Part shown: one piece after another, positions 22,101 through 48,300 of the stretch
Layout of the letters: each line of letters starts with the position of its first letter
Position numbering within the stretch: position 1 is the stretch's first letter
Assembly (NCBI GenBank): GCA_017506865.1
Contig: JAFCMP010000516.1
Span: 62,001 to 126,000, forward strand
Direction: 5' to 3'
Source of the DNA: Tribonema minus
Lineage: Eukaryota; Sar; Xanthophyceae; Tribonematales; Tribonemataceae
DNA length: 64,000 bases
Made by a program: the position numbers and the translations under genes
Notes under the pieces: model-generated
Database searches by the model: none
What the model was told of the DNA's origin: nothing
What the model saw: only the letters and a program-made list of their open reading frames with translations

Positions 22101-25100
22101 TGTGAGCACATGATTTGCGAGCTGTCATGTGCGGTGATAGTTGAAGACAGGCAGTGGCAAAGGGTCGCACCCAAGTAAGGGCGCTGTTGTGATGACAGGG
22201 AACCTCGTGCCCTCAAGGTCATCTGAAGGTGAACACTGGCACATTGAGCTGCAATTGTCCGCTGTGCATACATGTTGAGGCAACCTCTGGTAAAGTAACA
22301 TCAGAGCCATACCTTGGCTCTAATTGATTTGAGGTCTGCTTGAGGGGTGACCAGATGTGGCCTGCTCAAGTTCATACCGCCAAGTGCCTTCAATTATACA
22401 GACGGTGGTCTTTTGACCAACAGCTGTTGAAACCACAAGACATGTTGGAAGGACAATGCGATCGGCAGCGGCCATTTGCATGAGATATGATGAAGCGGCA
22501 AGGCGCGTGACTGCATCACTGCGCCAGGGTGCTGAGCGCATGCCAATAGTTGAAGTAGGAAGACGCACAGTCAGCAATTGAACTTTGAAGACGCGCAGTG
22601 GATGGGGACTTCATTCCAGTGTCGCAGCGTGGCTTCTACGAAGTACTTTCAAGTATAACAAATTGTGGCCTGTGGTCATTCTGTGCTCTCTTTGGAAGCC
22701 CTGCAGTTTGAGCCAGCACCAAGGGGCAGTATGGGTACACTACATTTCACACAGCCAGATCTGTGGCTTGGCTGGCATCAACGCTGAGCAATGACTTGTG
22801 GCTGTGCTCAGGCGCAATGATGTTGCACGTCATCAGCACTACATAGCATTAACCTTCACCAGCATGTGTTAGTGTATGCATTGCTGCCCGCTGCAGCTTG
22901 CGAGCGCAGTATCAGGCGTGCTGCAGAGCTTGTGGCAACAATACATACTTCGAAGTATGTTGAGTAAGGGTTGCATCTGCACTATGATAGCTAATGATAC
23001 CTGTTGCTCCACCGCTTAATCATGCAGTACCAGACCATGCTGCAAAACACGGAGTACAAGACGTTTCTGGACTACATGTGCCCAGGGGCAGCAGCGCAGG
23101 GGCGATATCCCCCGCCAGGCACCAACCTGGAAATCTGCCCCAGGTGTGTACCAGAACATACTTTCAGGTAGCTCTGTGTCTAGCACATTCAATTGGCTTT
23201 TGTGTCACAGCACGTCTTGCACGAGGAGGCTCGCGCTCTCGCTTTCATGGCGTGTGCCTCTTAGCGCAGTGCCGCGGCAGCGAACATGGTGGTAGGGATG
23301 CAGTGCGCCCGCTGCCTGACACCAGTGTTAGAGTTTGCCTTGTCATACGCTCATGGTCTAGCATGCCAAGCGCGTTGTGACACCTCTCCCCTCCCCTCCC
23401 CCCCCGCCATTGACAATGTGTACTCCTCTCGCCTCTATGCTGTGCGTGTCGACTTGCTGCTGGAGCCTCGTGCTTTGTTGTTCATCCGTTACTTGACCAT
23501 AAATATGGTCGCCGCGCTGCCACGTCGGCACAGAGAGTGCTGTAAAATGCGTATTGTGGTCTGCAGCATCATCGTGTTGTGCACCATGGTAAAGAGATGT
23601 CGACCATTAGTTGTGTGTCACGTGGCAGACCACAGTGGCTGAGCACTGCAGCCCATCTCATAGCACCGGTACTCACGGAACACGCCACCTGCAAATGAGG
23701 CAGAGAAGTAAGCAAGCTTTTTTGGAGTGTCTAATGCTGGACTGCTTCATCACGTGCCGCCCGTTGTCAGACCTGCCATCAGGCACGTAGCACGACCAAA
23801 GAAAATTCTTGCTTCACCTCTGAACTCTGTATGCGACTCGTGGATGTTAGTTGTTGAGTTGAGCGCTGTCACATCTCCCCTTCGCCAGGCCCGTCATAGG
23901 CACGTGGGACGACCACGACTTTGGCTGGAACGACGGCAACGCGCTCCACCCGCGCAAGGCAGCCTTCAAGCAGCTCTTCCTGGACGCCATAGGGGAGGCT
24001 GCAGACAGCCCAAGGTACATGTTTCATGACGCCATTGCATCTGTTGACCCCATTTGTGACAGACATCAAGTTTGATGTTATCCATTGGCTCTCTCTTGTT
24101 GCTTGAACCCTGCCTTGGTTCACGGACATACTTGGGTGATGCTGCATTACACAAGCACTTCAGCAGTATTCTGGTGCGAGCGTGCGGGCGGGGGGTGCGG
24201 CGGATGCCTGGCATCGTTTTTCCCTGCAGCTTTCAACGGCATTAGTAGACGCAGCATTCAGCAAAGCATGAAGCAGAGAGTGTTTATATACTTGCAAGCA
24301 ACAATAATGATCTCAGCCTGCGGCACGCACACTGGCAATTTTGTGAAGCGCTTCATCGCCTTTGAACGACGCTGATTTGTTACAGATCTGCGTTTTCCCT
24401 TGAAGTTGCACTTCTGGTGACTGCTTTGGATCCTATGTACAACTTTGGTGGCCGCACAGTATCCTTTTCGGGTTAGGCCACCAGCAGATGCGATATTTCA
24501 AAGAAGTATGCTAGAGCATGAAGGCAGCAAAACATCACTTGTCTTGCCTGAAGAGTCAAGTCGCCCGTGTAGTGCTTGACAGTGATTTGCTTTTGCTTCT
24601 CGTGCAGGCCATTGCGGGATGCAACGCTCTGCGGGCGATTTGGCAAATGTAGCTCGTGTCACTCCTTTAGAGTACTCTGAAGGTGCTGTTTGAAACTTAG
24701 ATAACTCTTTGCGAGTCTCATTTCAGGGCATCGTGGCTAAGATTGCAATTTCCTGTGGTCCCCAGGCGTGTCGCTGATAGAGTTAAAGCTCGAGCCAGAA
24801 TTAGACTCCTATGGCGCCCACAGCACTGCGGCGACCTCTTCAGACCAGGTCACATCATTGAATGTTGCAAGATGACCATGTTGCTGCACCTTCTTCATGT
24901 TTGCATATGCACCGTAATCATTACTGTGATGCAATAGTGTAGAAGAGATTTTTTTACACTTGCATATATACAGTGCTTCGATTATGCAAATGCAATTGTA
25001 ACTTCAACTTTCAACTGCAACTGATGCGCTTTGCTGCCATCTATCAGGCGCAACGTCCACCGCGGCATGTGGGGCGTGCACACGCTCAACACGCCTCTTG

Positions 25101-28100
25101 AACGCATCATTAACCTCAATTTTCAAGCGCAACTATTGCGCATCCGTCAGGCGCAACGTCCACCGCGGCATGTGGGGTGTGCACAAGCTCACACCGCCTT
25201 TTGAATGCATCATCAACCTCAACTCTCAACCGCAACTGCCGCGCATCCGTCAGGCGCAACGGTCACCGCGGCATGTGGGGCGTGCACACGCTCAAACCGC
25301 CTTTTGAATGCATTATCTCAGTTTTTACAAGCTCAACTCTCAACCGCAACTGCCGTGCATTTCTCAGACGCAACGTCCACCGCGGCATGTGGGGCGTCCA
25401 CACGCTCAACCGCGGCGTGCGCGGCCGCGAGATTGACGTCTTCCTGCTTGACGAGCGCTACAACCGGTCGCCGCTGCCGTGCCATGTAAGATGATGATGC
25501 TCAGTCCAGCACACCTCGAAGATCATGCTGATGGAAGGTTGCCATGCAGCCAAAATGGTGCATTGACGTTGTTGATTCTCCAGCAAGTACTGTAGAAGCG
25601 GCAAACGTCAGTTTGACACGCTCGTACAGTGTTGCACAGCATGCCCGGCCGCGATATTAACGTCTTCCTGCTCAATGGGCACTACAACCGGTCGCCGCTG
25701 CCGTGCCATGTAAGATGATGATGCTCAGTCCAGCACGCTTTTGGCATCAAGCTGACGGAAGCTCGGTCATTGCGTATGTGTGCATATATCTAGCCAAGGT
25801 TGTGTACTTCAACGTAGTTGATTTTGACAAGCAGTATGTTTGACACACTCCTAAAACCTATTGTGCGGCGTGCCCGGCCGCGAGATCAACGTATTCTTGC
25901 TCAATGAGCACCGCAACTGATCGCCGCTGCCGTGCCATGTAAGTTGGGGCTAGGGCCAGCACGGCTGCCGTGCGGGCATTTTCTAGCTGCCATGTCGTGT
26001 AGGACATGCTCAGTGGAGGGTGGCTACTGTGTAGGCACGAGTGCTCGGATGAGCGCTTCAACCCATCGCCGCTGCCGTGCTCATGTGACATCATGCTGAC
26101 TCAACCACGCTGGCTGTGTAGCCATGTGTATGCTTTGACACTGTCTAAGGCTTGCTGCTGTATTGGAGGGCGAGCATTGACATCAGTCGCCACTGCCGTG
26201 ACATGCGAGGTGATGGCACCGTGCTGCTCAGTCGAGCACGCTGAGGGTTAGAGTTAGGGTTAGGTTTTTGGCGCAGGCAGCGTCTGCTTTGACGCGGTGT
26301 TGTCATGATCGGCACGTCATTGCTGGATGATGGCCAAGTTTTCCCTATTTCCCCTATGCGATCATGCTGCGTTGACACCATTACATTTGCATTCTGCTCT
26401 GTGGAAACTTAAGGTGTTTCAGTGCTACTGCACAGTACCTGCACCATGCTTGTAATTAAAACGTATTGCCGTGGAAATGCATTCGCACTATTCTGAACAC
26501 AAACGCCATTTCTAACACCACTAGCGCCGGTCAGTCGCACATGCGCACGGAAGTGCGTTGCAGAATGGAATTGGAGACCGCAATGCAGGTATTGGCTAGC
26601 ACTTCTAAATGCTTTCTGTACAGTAGGCTGGTTTTCACTTGCGTGCGACCCACCGTAGTGCACCTAGCTGGTTTTCTCATAGTGTACTCTCGCTGCTTTG
26701 ATGTCGTTATGGCACCCGCAGATGCGACGGCAGTGGTGTGAAGAAGAAGTGCTGGCGCCGGACGCGGATGCAACCGACACACACGCAGCGTGGTGCCAGG
26801 TATGTACTTGAAAGTACATTTCATTATTTCTCGCTGAAGGTGCATGATGCGTTTTATCATTTGAAAAACGTATGACTCATTATTACATGTACTGATCTCT
26901 ACATTATCATATATAAGACCTCAATTCATGTGGGTGGCTATGTCTTGTATTTCATGCCTTCAGGTCATTTGCATGAAAATGCTTCTATCTCAGTGCTGCT
27001 GCCATCTGGTCAGGCCCTGCTGATGCACACGAGCTGCTGTTGGTCGGGAGAAAGAAGCCAATTAGTTGAGTCAGCGAGTGACATGAAGTTCTGTTGTTTG
27101 GAGTTTCTTCAGCGAGCCCGCCTGATTTGCATTCTACATCACTCACCAGCAGAGTGGCGTCCCTTCGTGCCAGATAGATGCAACAATACATTGAATACAT
27201 AATTCGGCGCCATGCACCAATGCTGCCACTACTGAAGCGCTCTTGCCTACATATATCATGACGCCACGCGCATACATGCCGATTGGCTTTGGAGTGCAGG
27301 ACTCAGTGGCTCCGAAGCCACCTCACGAGCTGTGCCACCTGAACTGTGGAGCACTGACACTGTCAAGTACTGTGGCTCACGCATTTGTGCGCTTGCGCTG
27401 GCAGGACTTTTTGCACGGCGGGCAAGACGGCAAAGGGACGTGCTGCAAGTACGACGAGCAGGTATGTTGGGAGTGATGTTGATACATACCCCACTGCCTC
27501 GCAGCATGCCTACGGCGCATTGTTTCTGCTCGCACACCATCCGTGCCGCGCCGGCAAGAGACCGTATAATGATAAACAACATGCAACACGTATGCCACAG
27601 ACTACCCGTATGAAGCATGCGAGAGATGTGACCGCATTGGAAACAGGTCATGTGCGGCACACACGTGCATGCTACTTGAATTTACAATGTGCAGACGATG
27701 GCCCGCACGGCTCCACTGATGACCTCACGCGCTCAGGTGACGCTCATCAGGGTTGTGTGCATTGCCGGCATCAGCCACTGCTAGACGCCGGTTACGCGCG
27801 CTTTCAGCGCTGTCGCACAAGTCGTTTTAGCTTTAGGGCCGCGTATCGGTGTGAGCGTGGCGTCAAGCATTGTGCGATCGTACGCTGATGCTCATGTCGT
27901 GTTGATGATGCTCAGCACTGCGTAGTTGCTTGTGCGCTCCCCTGTGTACGTGTCGAGGCAACCACGTGGACGTGAATGGTGATGGTTCAAGCATCCATGT
28001 ACCACTTACACCTTGCCAAACTTCAGAACGCCGCTGACAAAGGCGGCTGAGCCCATGACACAGCTGTCCATCCATGCGCTGCAGACTGTGAACTGCTGCA

Positions 28101-31100
28101 CACCTGCTTGTGTGACTGCCACTTGCATGTGCACGTGCTCTGCGCCCAACACGTAGAGCACTTCTCGCAGCGGTACATAGGTGGTGCAACCCTGACCTTC
28201 ACCCAAACCCCGATCCTAACACTAAGTTAAGGTTGGGGTCAAGATGCAAAGTGACAGCGTACCAGGCCGACCCGCTGCGGGCAGAGGCAGGGCACAGGAG
28301 TAGTGCAGCAGGAGCTCATATGCGCCAAACACTGGCACGTTCCGTTGCCTGCTGCAGATTCACCTCAGCTTAGGGGGGTTAGGATTAGGTGTAGTGTTAG
28401 CCAAGCGCCTGCGCACCAGGCTGACTAGCTGCACCCGGAAGCAGCGCGGTTGGGATAGTGCATGTTCCACGATACGTACCAACCCTCAATGGCGTCCTCT
28501 GCTGCCTGCCTCATGTTCGTCTGAGGCTGCACCAAAGTGCCAGCAAGTCAGTCTGACCCGCAGTGGCCGGAGGTAGGTGGTGTAATTTAACTGATACATA
28601 CCAACGCTCAATGAAACGCCTCCGCTGCCTGCCGCAGATTCAGCTGGGCTGGTGCAAAGTGCCTGCAAACCAGGCCGACCCGCTGTGGGCGGAAGCGTGT
28701 GACGTCACGTCGCCGTCTTTCGGCATGCGCAGTCTCGTGCTCGACGCGGCCACGCAACAATTGCGGCGGCCCAACGGCACTGAGCCCGTTGACATCTTTC
28801 AGGTGCGGCAGTGCTCAGTGAATGTGGTGGGCGGCGCAGAAGGGCGGTATTTACAGGTGCATTAGCGCCTTGACGATGCTCGGTGGTAATTAAGGACAAC
28901 GCACGTGCATGCAAGCATTGCACGGCATGTCAAATTGTACTTTCAGGTGCATGGGCGCCTGGAAGATGCTGGTCGGCAATTAAAGGCATTGCACGTGCAT
29001 TGAAGAACGGCGGAGTCATCTCAAAATGGGCTATGATAAGGCTGAGCCGCCGGCAGCAAGAACACGCAGTGTTTTGGCTGCACTGTCAGGCATGCGCAGG
29101 CTTAGAGCGTAATGAGACCCTGTAGCACTAGCTTTGTCAGGTCAGAGGCTGGAGGCTGCCTACGATTCTGGGCATGAGCACGATGCACCCATGGAGCGCT
29201 TGTGCAGCAAATCGCGCCAAGACTTCATGTTGTACGCATGTACTGTATGCATTCGTGCTGTGCTGTGTTTATCATCACCATTCAAGACCCTCTCTACACA
29301 CAGCACCTTTCCGCCCACTGTGCTGCTCCACACGACCGCTCATCCCCCCCCCGGCTTGCCCCCCCCCCCCCCCCCCGTTCCCGCACACACACACATCCAG
29401 GACTCGCCCTTCTGCGAGGTGCTCGGCAGGGAGCAGCGCCTGTGGCTAAGGGACGCGCTGAGCGCGTCCACCGCTGCGCTGCGCATCATTGCCTCTGGCT
29501 CCGTGCTACTGGGCAACGATGGCATCGCCCGAAACCCCGTGAGTACACACATAATTCAGCAATGACCTGCATTTGTACTGAGGAGTTCAGAGTCTGTACC
29601 GCTTGCGATGCGCGCTGAGCGCTTCCACCGCTGCGCTGCGCATCATCGTCTCTGGCTCAGTGCTCCTGGGCAGCGATGGCGTCGCTCGAAACCCTGTGAG
29701 TACATGCACGGTTCAACAATGAGCTGCATGTGTACTGAAGATTTCAGAGTCTGTACCGCTTGCGATACGCGCTGAGCGCTTCCACCGCTGCGCTGCGTAT
29801 CATAGCCTCTGACTCCGTGCTCCTGGGCGGCGATGGCATCGCTCGAAACCCCGTGAGTACACGCAGCGTTCACAATGACCTGCGTTTGGACTGAGCATTT
29901 CAGAGTCTGTACAGTTGAGCCTGAGGCTGCCGGTTGCGCTGAGCAGTTTCACCGGGCCGACGCGCGTCGTCACCTCTGGCTCCATGCTGCTGGGGATAGA
30001 TGGCGTCAGTCTGAACCTCGTGAGTACACACAGGGGTCACAATGACCTGCAAGGGTACTGATTACTTCACAGCCTGTACAGCGGCGCTGCGCGGCGTCGC
30101 CTCTGGGTCTGTGCGTCTGGGTACCGACGGTGTCACCAGCGATGCTTTGAGCATACAAAAGGGGTCAGAGCATCCTGCATGTACCCTGAGCAAACAGTCC
30201 ATGGTCTGCACTGGTTGCCAGTGGTTGTTCGCTGTTGGCCTGCAAAAATCAGCAGCATTTCTGTTGCGATGCTTGAGACAGCTGCAGCATTGCTCACCAC
30301 TCATCTTAGCTGATACTGCGCCGCAAAAGGCACCTGCAGTCACTCCCCGGCTGGTTCTCACATACACCCTCGGCCAGCCGTAACTTCAACTCCTCGTCGC
30401 TCAGCGTAGCCACCGACGGCACGCTCTAGAAGTGCTGCAATGACCCGCAGGCCACGCTGATCGGTTAATGTAGCTTACTGTTCAGTTTTGCATCAATGTA
30501 GAACACCATAGTGCTGCCTGCATAAAGATGCCCACTCCAGCCCATGCAGCCCTCCTTCAAGTTTGCTGGCCCACTTGTCACGTGTTGCTCCGTTTCAACG
30601 CGCAGTCCCCAGGGAAGAAGTTCAAGTTGGCCTGCTCCGGCGACGACTGGGACTGCTACAACGCTGCGCAGCGCGCGCTGATCGCTGACATAGAGCTGGC
30701 GCGTGGCAGCAGCGACGGCAGCAGCGACGGCTCAGGCAGCGGCGCGTGCACGATCGTCCTGACAGGCGATTTTCACTACGCAGACATCAAGCTCATGCAG
30801 CCTGGGGAGAAGATGGCTTATGCGGATTGGCTCGGTACCGTGGAGTATCAGCGGCCGCTGCTGCAGGTGTGCCAATGTCTTGACGGATACATCAAACGAT
30901 TGTACAGCTCTATTTAAGTTGGTGACAAGGTGTGCTTAGCCGCAAATGCCTTCTACCGATATCCGTGATCGCCGCTGCTGCGGCCGTTGGCCCCAATTGA
31001 ACAGTGCCACCATATCCGCAAGAGCCAAAACACTGAGGTGTGCAAGCTTGTAGCGTTCGTCTTAATCTCGGTGAACCAGTTGGTTTTTGGGCCATAGTTG

Positions 31101-32092
31101 TGGACTGTGCAGGATTCTCGTGGTGTTTCAAAAGTTCACTTGTCTGCGTCCAATGTTCAACAAGGTCGGCATGCTAAGTAGTAGCTGGTGGGCATTGAGC
31201 ATGCAGCTTACATAAGCCATCTGGATTGACGACTACTGCAGAGCTTCGGCAGCCACTCATGTGGGTGGTGTTTGTGGTCCAATGTGTTCAGAAGTCACAG
31301 GTTGCGTTGCCATAGAAATTGGGCGATGTGGGAGTTGTCCGTCATTATACTTCAGAAGTTTTTGCAGCAGTCTTTGAAGTACATGGCTCGAGCTGTCAAC
31401 GTGGGGCTGCGTTCAACAGGATAAACTGCAAAGAGACCTTGCGATTGCGCCAGATACGGCTCAAACACAACTTTATCACTCTTGTGCTTAACAATTTGGA
31501 TAGCCTTGGGCATTTTAGTCGCGCTTACAAGAACGGTTGACCTGAACAAGCATGGGCTGCCTGTCGACACCTTTTGTTGACCATGTGCTCCTGCGAAATG
31601 CTCCGGTACTCAGACGTGGAAGAGGGTTACTTCGATGATTTGCAAAGTCTCACCATGCGTGACAGGATCAGTTCCCTTATCGGACGTTGCTCAAACACCG
31701 TGCTCGCAGTAACTAATAAACATCAGCCTCTCATGCATTACCGACCACCTCTCGCGTGTACCTATACCTGTGTACCTATGACCCTGCACGCAACACAACT
31801 GCCCACTGCCTACCAACGCCCCCCCCCCCCCCCCGCCCTGTGCCAGGTGATGGCGAGCGGTATGACCCTGTCTACCGCCGTGCCGGGGCGGCAGTGCTCA
31901 GGCTACCTGCTAGACCCCGCGGGGCTGCGCGACCACCCAGAGTGCGACATCGTGCTCGACCCCAACTTTGGCCTGCTTCAGGTAGACTGGGACGAGGGCG
32001 GCGGCGGCGTCAAGTCCGTCACGGCGCAGATCCGTGACGCAAAGGGGGCCGTGCGCTTGCAGTCCGTGCTGCTGCCGAGTATGTGTGTGTGA
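19192..32092 (+). CDS. PhoD-like metallophosphatase, membrane-anchored (start exon missing)
   Basis: Twelve exons with consistent phases: 19192-19351, 20454-20510, 21574-21738, 23028-23143, 23889-24014, 25368-25485, 26722-26799, 27405-27461, 28638-28802, 29401-29538, 30606-30866, 31847-32092, together 561 aa. The initiator exon was not found. Exon 1 starts with a membrane segment (LTLYVLVGAAVGLSSAIAYY), then RIAFGSCTSK. Metal-site motifs are in family order: PDAWVWLGDFAYLD (exon 3), GTWDDHDFGWNDGN (exon 5), DVFLLDERYNRSP (exon 6), LGREQRLWLRDAL (exon 10), SGDDWDCYNAAQ and TGDFHYADIK (exon 11). Expected role: phosphomono- or diesterase at a membrane or cell surface, perhaps in phosphate scavenging. 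Only exons are GC-rich. Introns at exons 6, 9 and 10 contain boundary-copy arrays. The last codons include a donor-like A|GTATGTGTG, so one more exon is possible. Confidence 0.9.
25048..26215 (+). repeat. Boundary-copy arrays on both sides of PhoD exon 6
   Basis: Upstream, copies of acceptor plus first part of the exon (CGCAACGTCCACCGCGGCAT...) start at 25048, 25151 and 25254, before the true start at 25368. Downstream, copies of the exon end plus donor (CGCCGCTGCCGTGCCAT|GTAAG) have donors at 25710, 25939 and about 26085, with a fourth degraded copy near 26200; the true donor is 25486. Copies next to the exon are the most similar. Confidence 0.9.
28240..29010 (+). repeat. Boundary copies flanking PhoD exon 9
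   Basis: Three degraded copies of the exon 9 start (key words GCAGATTCA, AAAGTGCC, CAGGCCGACCCGCTG) lie at about 28262-28300, 28355-28445 and 28500-28575, before the real exon at 28638. Downstream, units with TTTNCAGGTGCAT..GCGCCTNGA at 28855 and 28945 repeat the donor neighbourhood. Confidence 0.75.
29359..29376 (+). other. Poly-C tract before PhoD exon 10 acceptor
   Basis: Eighteen consecutive C, 24 nt before the CAG acceptor; it probably serves as the polypyrimidine tract. A 16-C run at 31819-31834 stands in the same place before exon 12. Confidence 0.7.
29539..30150 (+). repeat. Four boundary copies downstream of PhoD exon 10
   Basis: Units of about 157-167 bp each repeat the last 80 or so bases of exon 10 (GCGCTGAGCGC.TCCACCGCTG to CGAAACCCC) plus GTGAGTAC and the intron start. 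Donor positions: true 29539, copies 29696, 29853 and 30020, and a fourth near 30144 that has lost GT. Decay is progressive with distance. Confidence 0.9.
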
Positions 32093-33637
32093 AAGGGTGA
32101 GGCGCGGCCCTGCGGTGCTGCCGCACTTGGCGGCGTGCCACAGGACGTAAGTCTATGATGTCGCAGAGCGTTGGCACGATTTGCTGGGAGGGCAGGGCGC
32201 CATGCAAGAGCAGTCTGTGCTGCTGCCTCTGAGCGCGTCTGACAGCAACAGCACTGCTGCCCTGCAAACTTCAACTCCAAGTAACTCCAGCCTACGACGC
32301 GGCGCCGCCCATGCTGGGCTTGGGCATTAATGCCCAAGAATGAGTCAGAACGGTGGTATGCCGCCGCATGACGTGCGCATGCCGTGTCGCGCAAGCTTCG
32401 TCGCACCGCGGACCTGCGGTGCTGAACTAGCTCTGCGGTTGAAGTGTTGGCTGCTGCAAGCGCAGTGTCCCAATTACGACAAGGAGCACGCAAAAGGACA
32501 GCGTGGTGCCTCGACAAAACAGCCACATGCTGGCGACATGCAGTCTTCTGCTGCGGGCAAGGCGCGCCTTGCATACGTGGCCCGTACATACGTCATGTGC
32601 AGGAAGAGCGTGGGAGGCGTAGTGTGGCGGCATTTCGAGACGTCGCTCCCGCAGGTGCTTGCTGAACGCGATGGTTCCAATTTTTGTGCCAAGATGCGGC
32701 AGCAGCGATGCAGCACGTCGTGCGCTCAGCAGTGAGGCGTACCACGATCCATGCCAGCCATGCACGTTTCTGTCATTGGCCCTTGAAGCGATGACGCGTG
32801 TCTTGTAGCAACTGTACACAGTCAGTTTTGTAATGGATAGCACACTGCACATTGCTGATGTCTGCAAGTTGTCTGTCGTGATTCTGTTGCTGTTCGCTTT
32901 TGAGGGCTCACTGCATGCTGGCCAGCACAGGCAAGGCTGAATGCCGTGCTGAGTGCAACTGGTGCCTATCAATGGGTAAATCTGCAAGGGGTTTTTGCAT
33001 TCACATACGTTCTCTGCTTTAGTCTGTCAAGCAAATGATCATCAAGCAAATGGACTATTGCTGTTCGCATTCAAAGCCGATCCGCGAGGCAACGCATAAT
33101 CCGCATGAGATCGCGCTCCTCCACTGCCCGCTGCCTCTTTCAACACCATCGACGTGGGATATGTAGACCTACTGCTTAAGGACAATTCGACTTAGCATGG
33201 CCAGCACCAATCTACTGCAGAAAAACAACGGCAATGTCCGCGTGCTTGCCGCAAGTCTGCACCGGCATGCCATCATCAGGAAGATCATGAATCATATGGC
33301 CACAGCACGGCTTAACCACGCATGCTCACACCAAAATCCTCCCCAGGGCACGTCCTGCTGGCTCTGAAAATAGCGCCAGTGTACACAAGGTGTCTGTGCG
33401 TCAATGCGCGTTGGGTTAGTTCAAAAAACCGTTACACCTCTTTATTCCTCGCAATTTGATTGGCCAGAGGAAACTACTGACTTTCGAGGGCAGATTTTGA
33501 AACTCCAAGCCGCCGCCAAGCTGTGCACGAAAGTCACACTTCCGAACTCGTCCTGACCGAAGCGTCAAGACTTGCTCGGTACCAGCGCCAGCTAAACAGC
33601 TAGCAGCAACCAAACCTCTCCTCTCTCTTCCTTTAAG
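32093..33637. other. Intergenic region between PhoD-like gene and alpha-tubulin
   Basis: At about 32175-32235 there is a degraded copy of the end of PhoD exon 12 (GAGCAGTCTGTGCTGCTGCC compared with the coding GCAGTCCGTGCTGCTGCC). The stretch 32340-33400 shows no supported gene. The tubulin promoter probably lies in 33400-33637, with an ATTGG (inverted CCAAT) at about 33460 and a CT-rich leader just before the 5'-UTR donor. Confidence 0.5.
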
Positions 33638-33899
33638 GTACGTGTGCCTGGCACCGCTGGAGGCGCGCTGTCAAAAAGTCAGTTGGTGGTTTTGATTTTC
33701 ACCCGCTTTCTGGAGCTTGGGGCATGGGGCGCGCACGCTGGCGAGGCAGCTAGGCAGTGGGGCGTGACGCTGATTGATCTCTGCTGGAGATCATCATATC
33801 TGCCAGCGCCCCTGTGCAGTGTGCACGCTCTGGTGCCTTCATCCGAGATCGAAACTGCCGCCCATTCTCACCAGCCGCTTGTGCTCTCGTGCCTCGCAG
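33638..33899 (+). other. Probable 5'-UTR intron of alpha-tubulin
   Basis: Donor TTTAAG|GTACGTG at 33638 follows a CT-rich leader, and acceptor CTCGCAG ends at 33899, 19 nt before the ATG. Inferred from splice consensus only. Confidence 0.5.
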
Positions 33900-33918
33900 G
33901 ACCACTACCCCAGTCAAC

Positions 33919-36297
<2,379 letters not shown>

Positions 36298-37437
36298 GCG
36301 CACTGTTGAAGTGTGCGCTTCAACTTGCGGTTGAAGTGTGGGCTTCACCTTGACGCTTGGGGGGGGGGGTCGTGTATTTTCTCACGTGCGAAGTGGCTTT
36401 CTCTCTTTCGTATGTAAGAGTCGGTGGGGCACGGGCGGCCTTTGTCAATACGCGCGGTGCAGTGTACGGTTGTGGGGGGGGGGCTGGGGGTAGGAGTGTG
36501 CCGCACTGCAACAGGTGTGATGCCATGCCCCCAGTTCTTCTCGGCTTTCGTATGTGATTGGCCCATGTCAATGGATTATCGCGTAACCTACTGCAAGGTT
36601 CTGGTACGGTGTGTTGTGTGTGCTGTGCTGCCTTGCTTTTCTCTTTTGTTCTATGCACATTTGGATGCCCCCCTGTCTCGGCAGCGCAGAATCATTTTGA
36701 TGGCATTCCTTACTTGTGAATGCTCAGAGTGTGCTCTTCTGCAAGTCTGTGTTCGTCAGTAGGTGCTGCCTTGCTGTCTCCCTTGTTCTGTGCAGTGGTG
36801 TGCCCTGTGTAGGAAGCGCTGAGTCTTTTTGATGACATTCCTTACTTGTGAATGCTCAGAGTGTGCACTTCTGCAAGCCCCGTGTTCGACAGTAGGCAGT
36901 GTCATGCTACAGTGCAGCATGCTGCTTTGCCTTGCTAATGCCAGCCAGTGGTGCCTCAATGTTTGGTTACTCAACATGGTAAGCTGATTGCCTGCCTGGT
37001 GTTTGTCTGTAATCTGGTGTGACGGTTGACGGTGCTGTTGCGTACAATGGTGCACTCAGCTCTTGACATACTGTACCTGTGTTGCACTGCATATCTTCTC
37101 AACTGCCGCGCCCAAGAGAATGGCATAGTCATAGGGAGCCTCTCATGCCTTGTTCGCACTGAGCATCAGTACATATCACTGACACAATGCGTGGGCACAA
37201 GAGGCATGCATGTTGGTTGCACAGTACAGAGCCGCATAGCTTACTGCCATGTATACTGTCCCTTGTGTGCCATCAGTGCAACATCAGATCTCATTTGACT
37301 GCCGCTCATGAACGGCATATTCGTATGTAGGGAGCTCAAGTGCAAAGCGCAAGGACAGCGCGAGGTGGTCTCAGCAGTCTATTTCTGTATGACGCAATGG
37401 CCAGCGCAAAACACAAAAACAACACACACTATGCAAG
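36298..37437. other. Intergenic region between convergent tubulin and glycerol kinase genes
   Basis: Holds the tubulin 3' UTR with TGTAA near 36414, G-runs at 36360-36370 and 36473-36483, and a tandem duplication (see 36683-36897). No gene seen. Confidence 0.6.
36683..36897. repeat. Tandem duplication 3' of alpha-tubulin
   Basis: Two copies, about 132 bp apart, of a block containing CATTCCTTACTTGTGAATGC, then CTCAGAGTGTGC and CTTCTGCAAG. Not associated with any exon edge that I can see. Confidence 0.8.
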
Positions 37438-48285
<10,848 letters not shown>

Positions 48286-48300
48286 GATAGCCCCACACAC

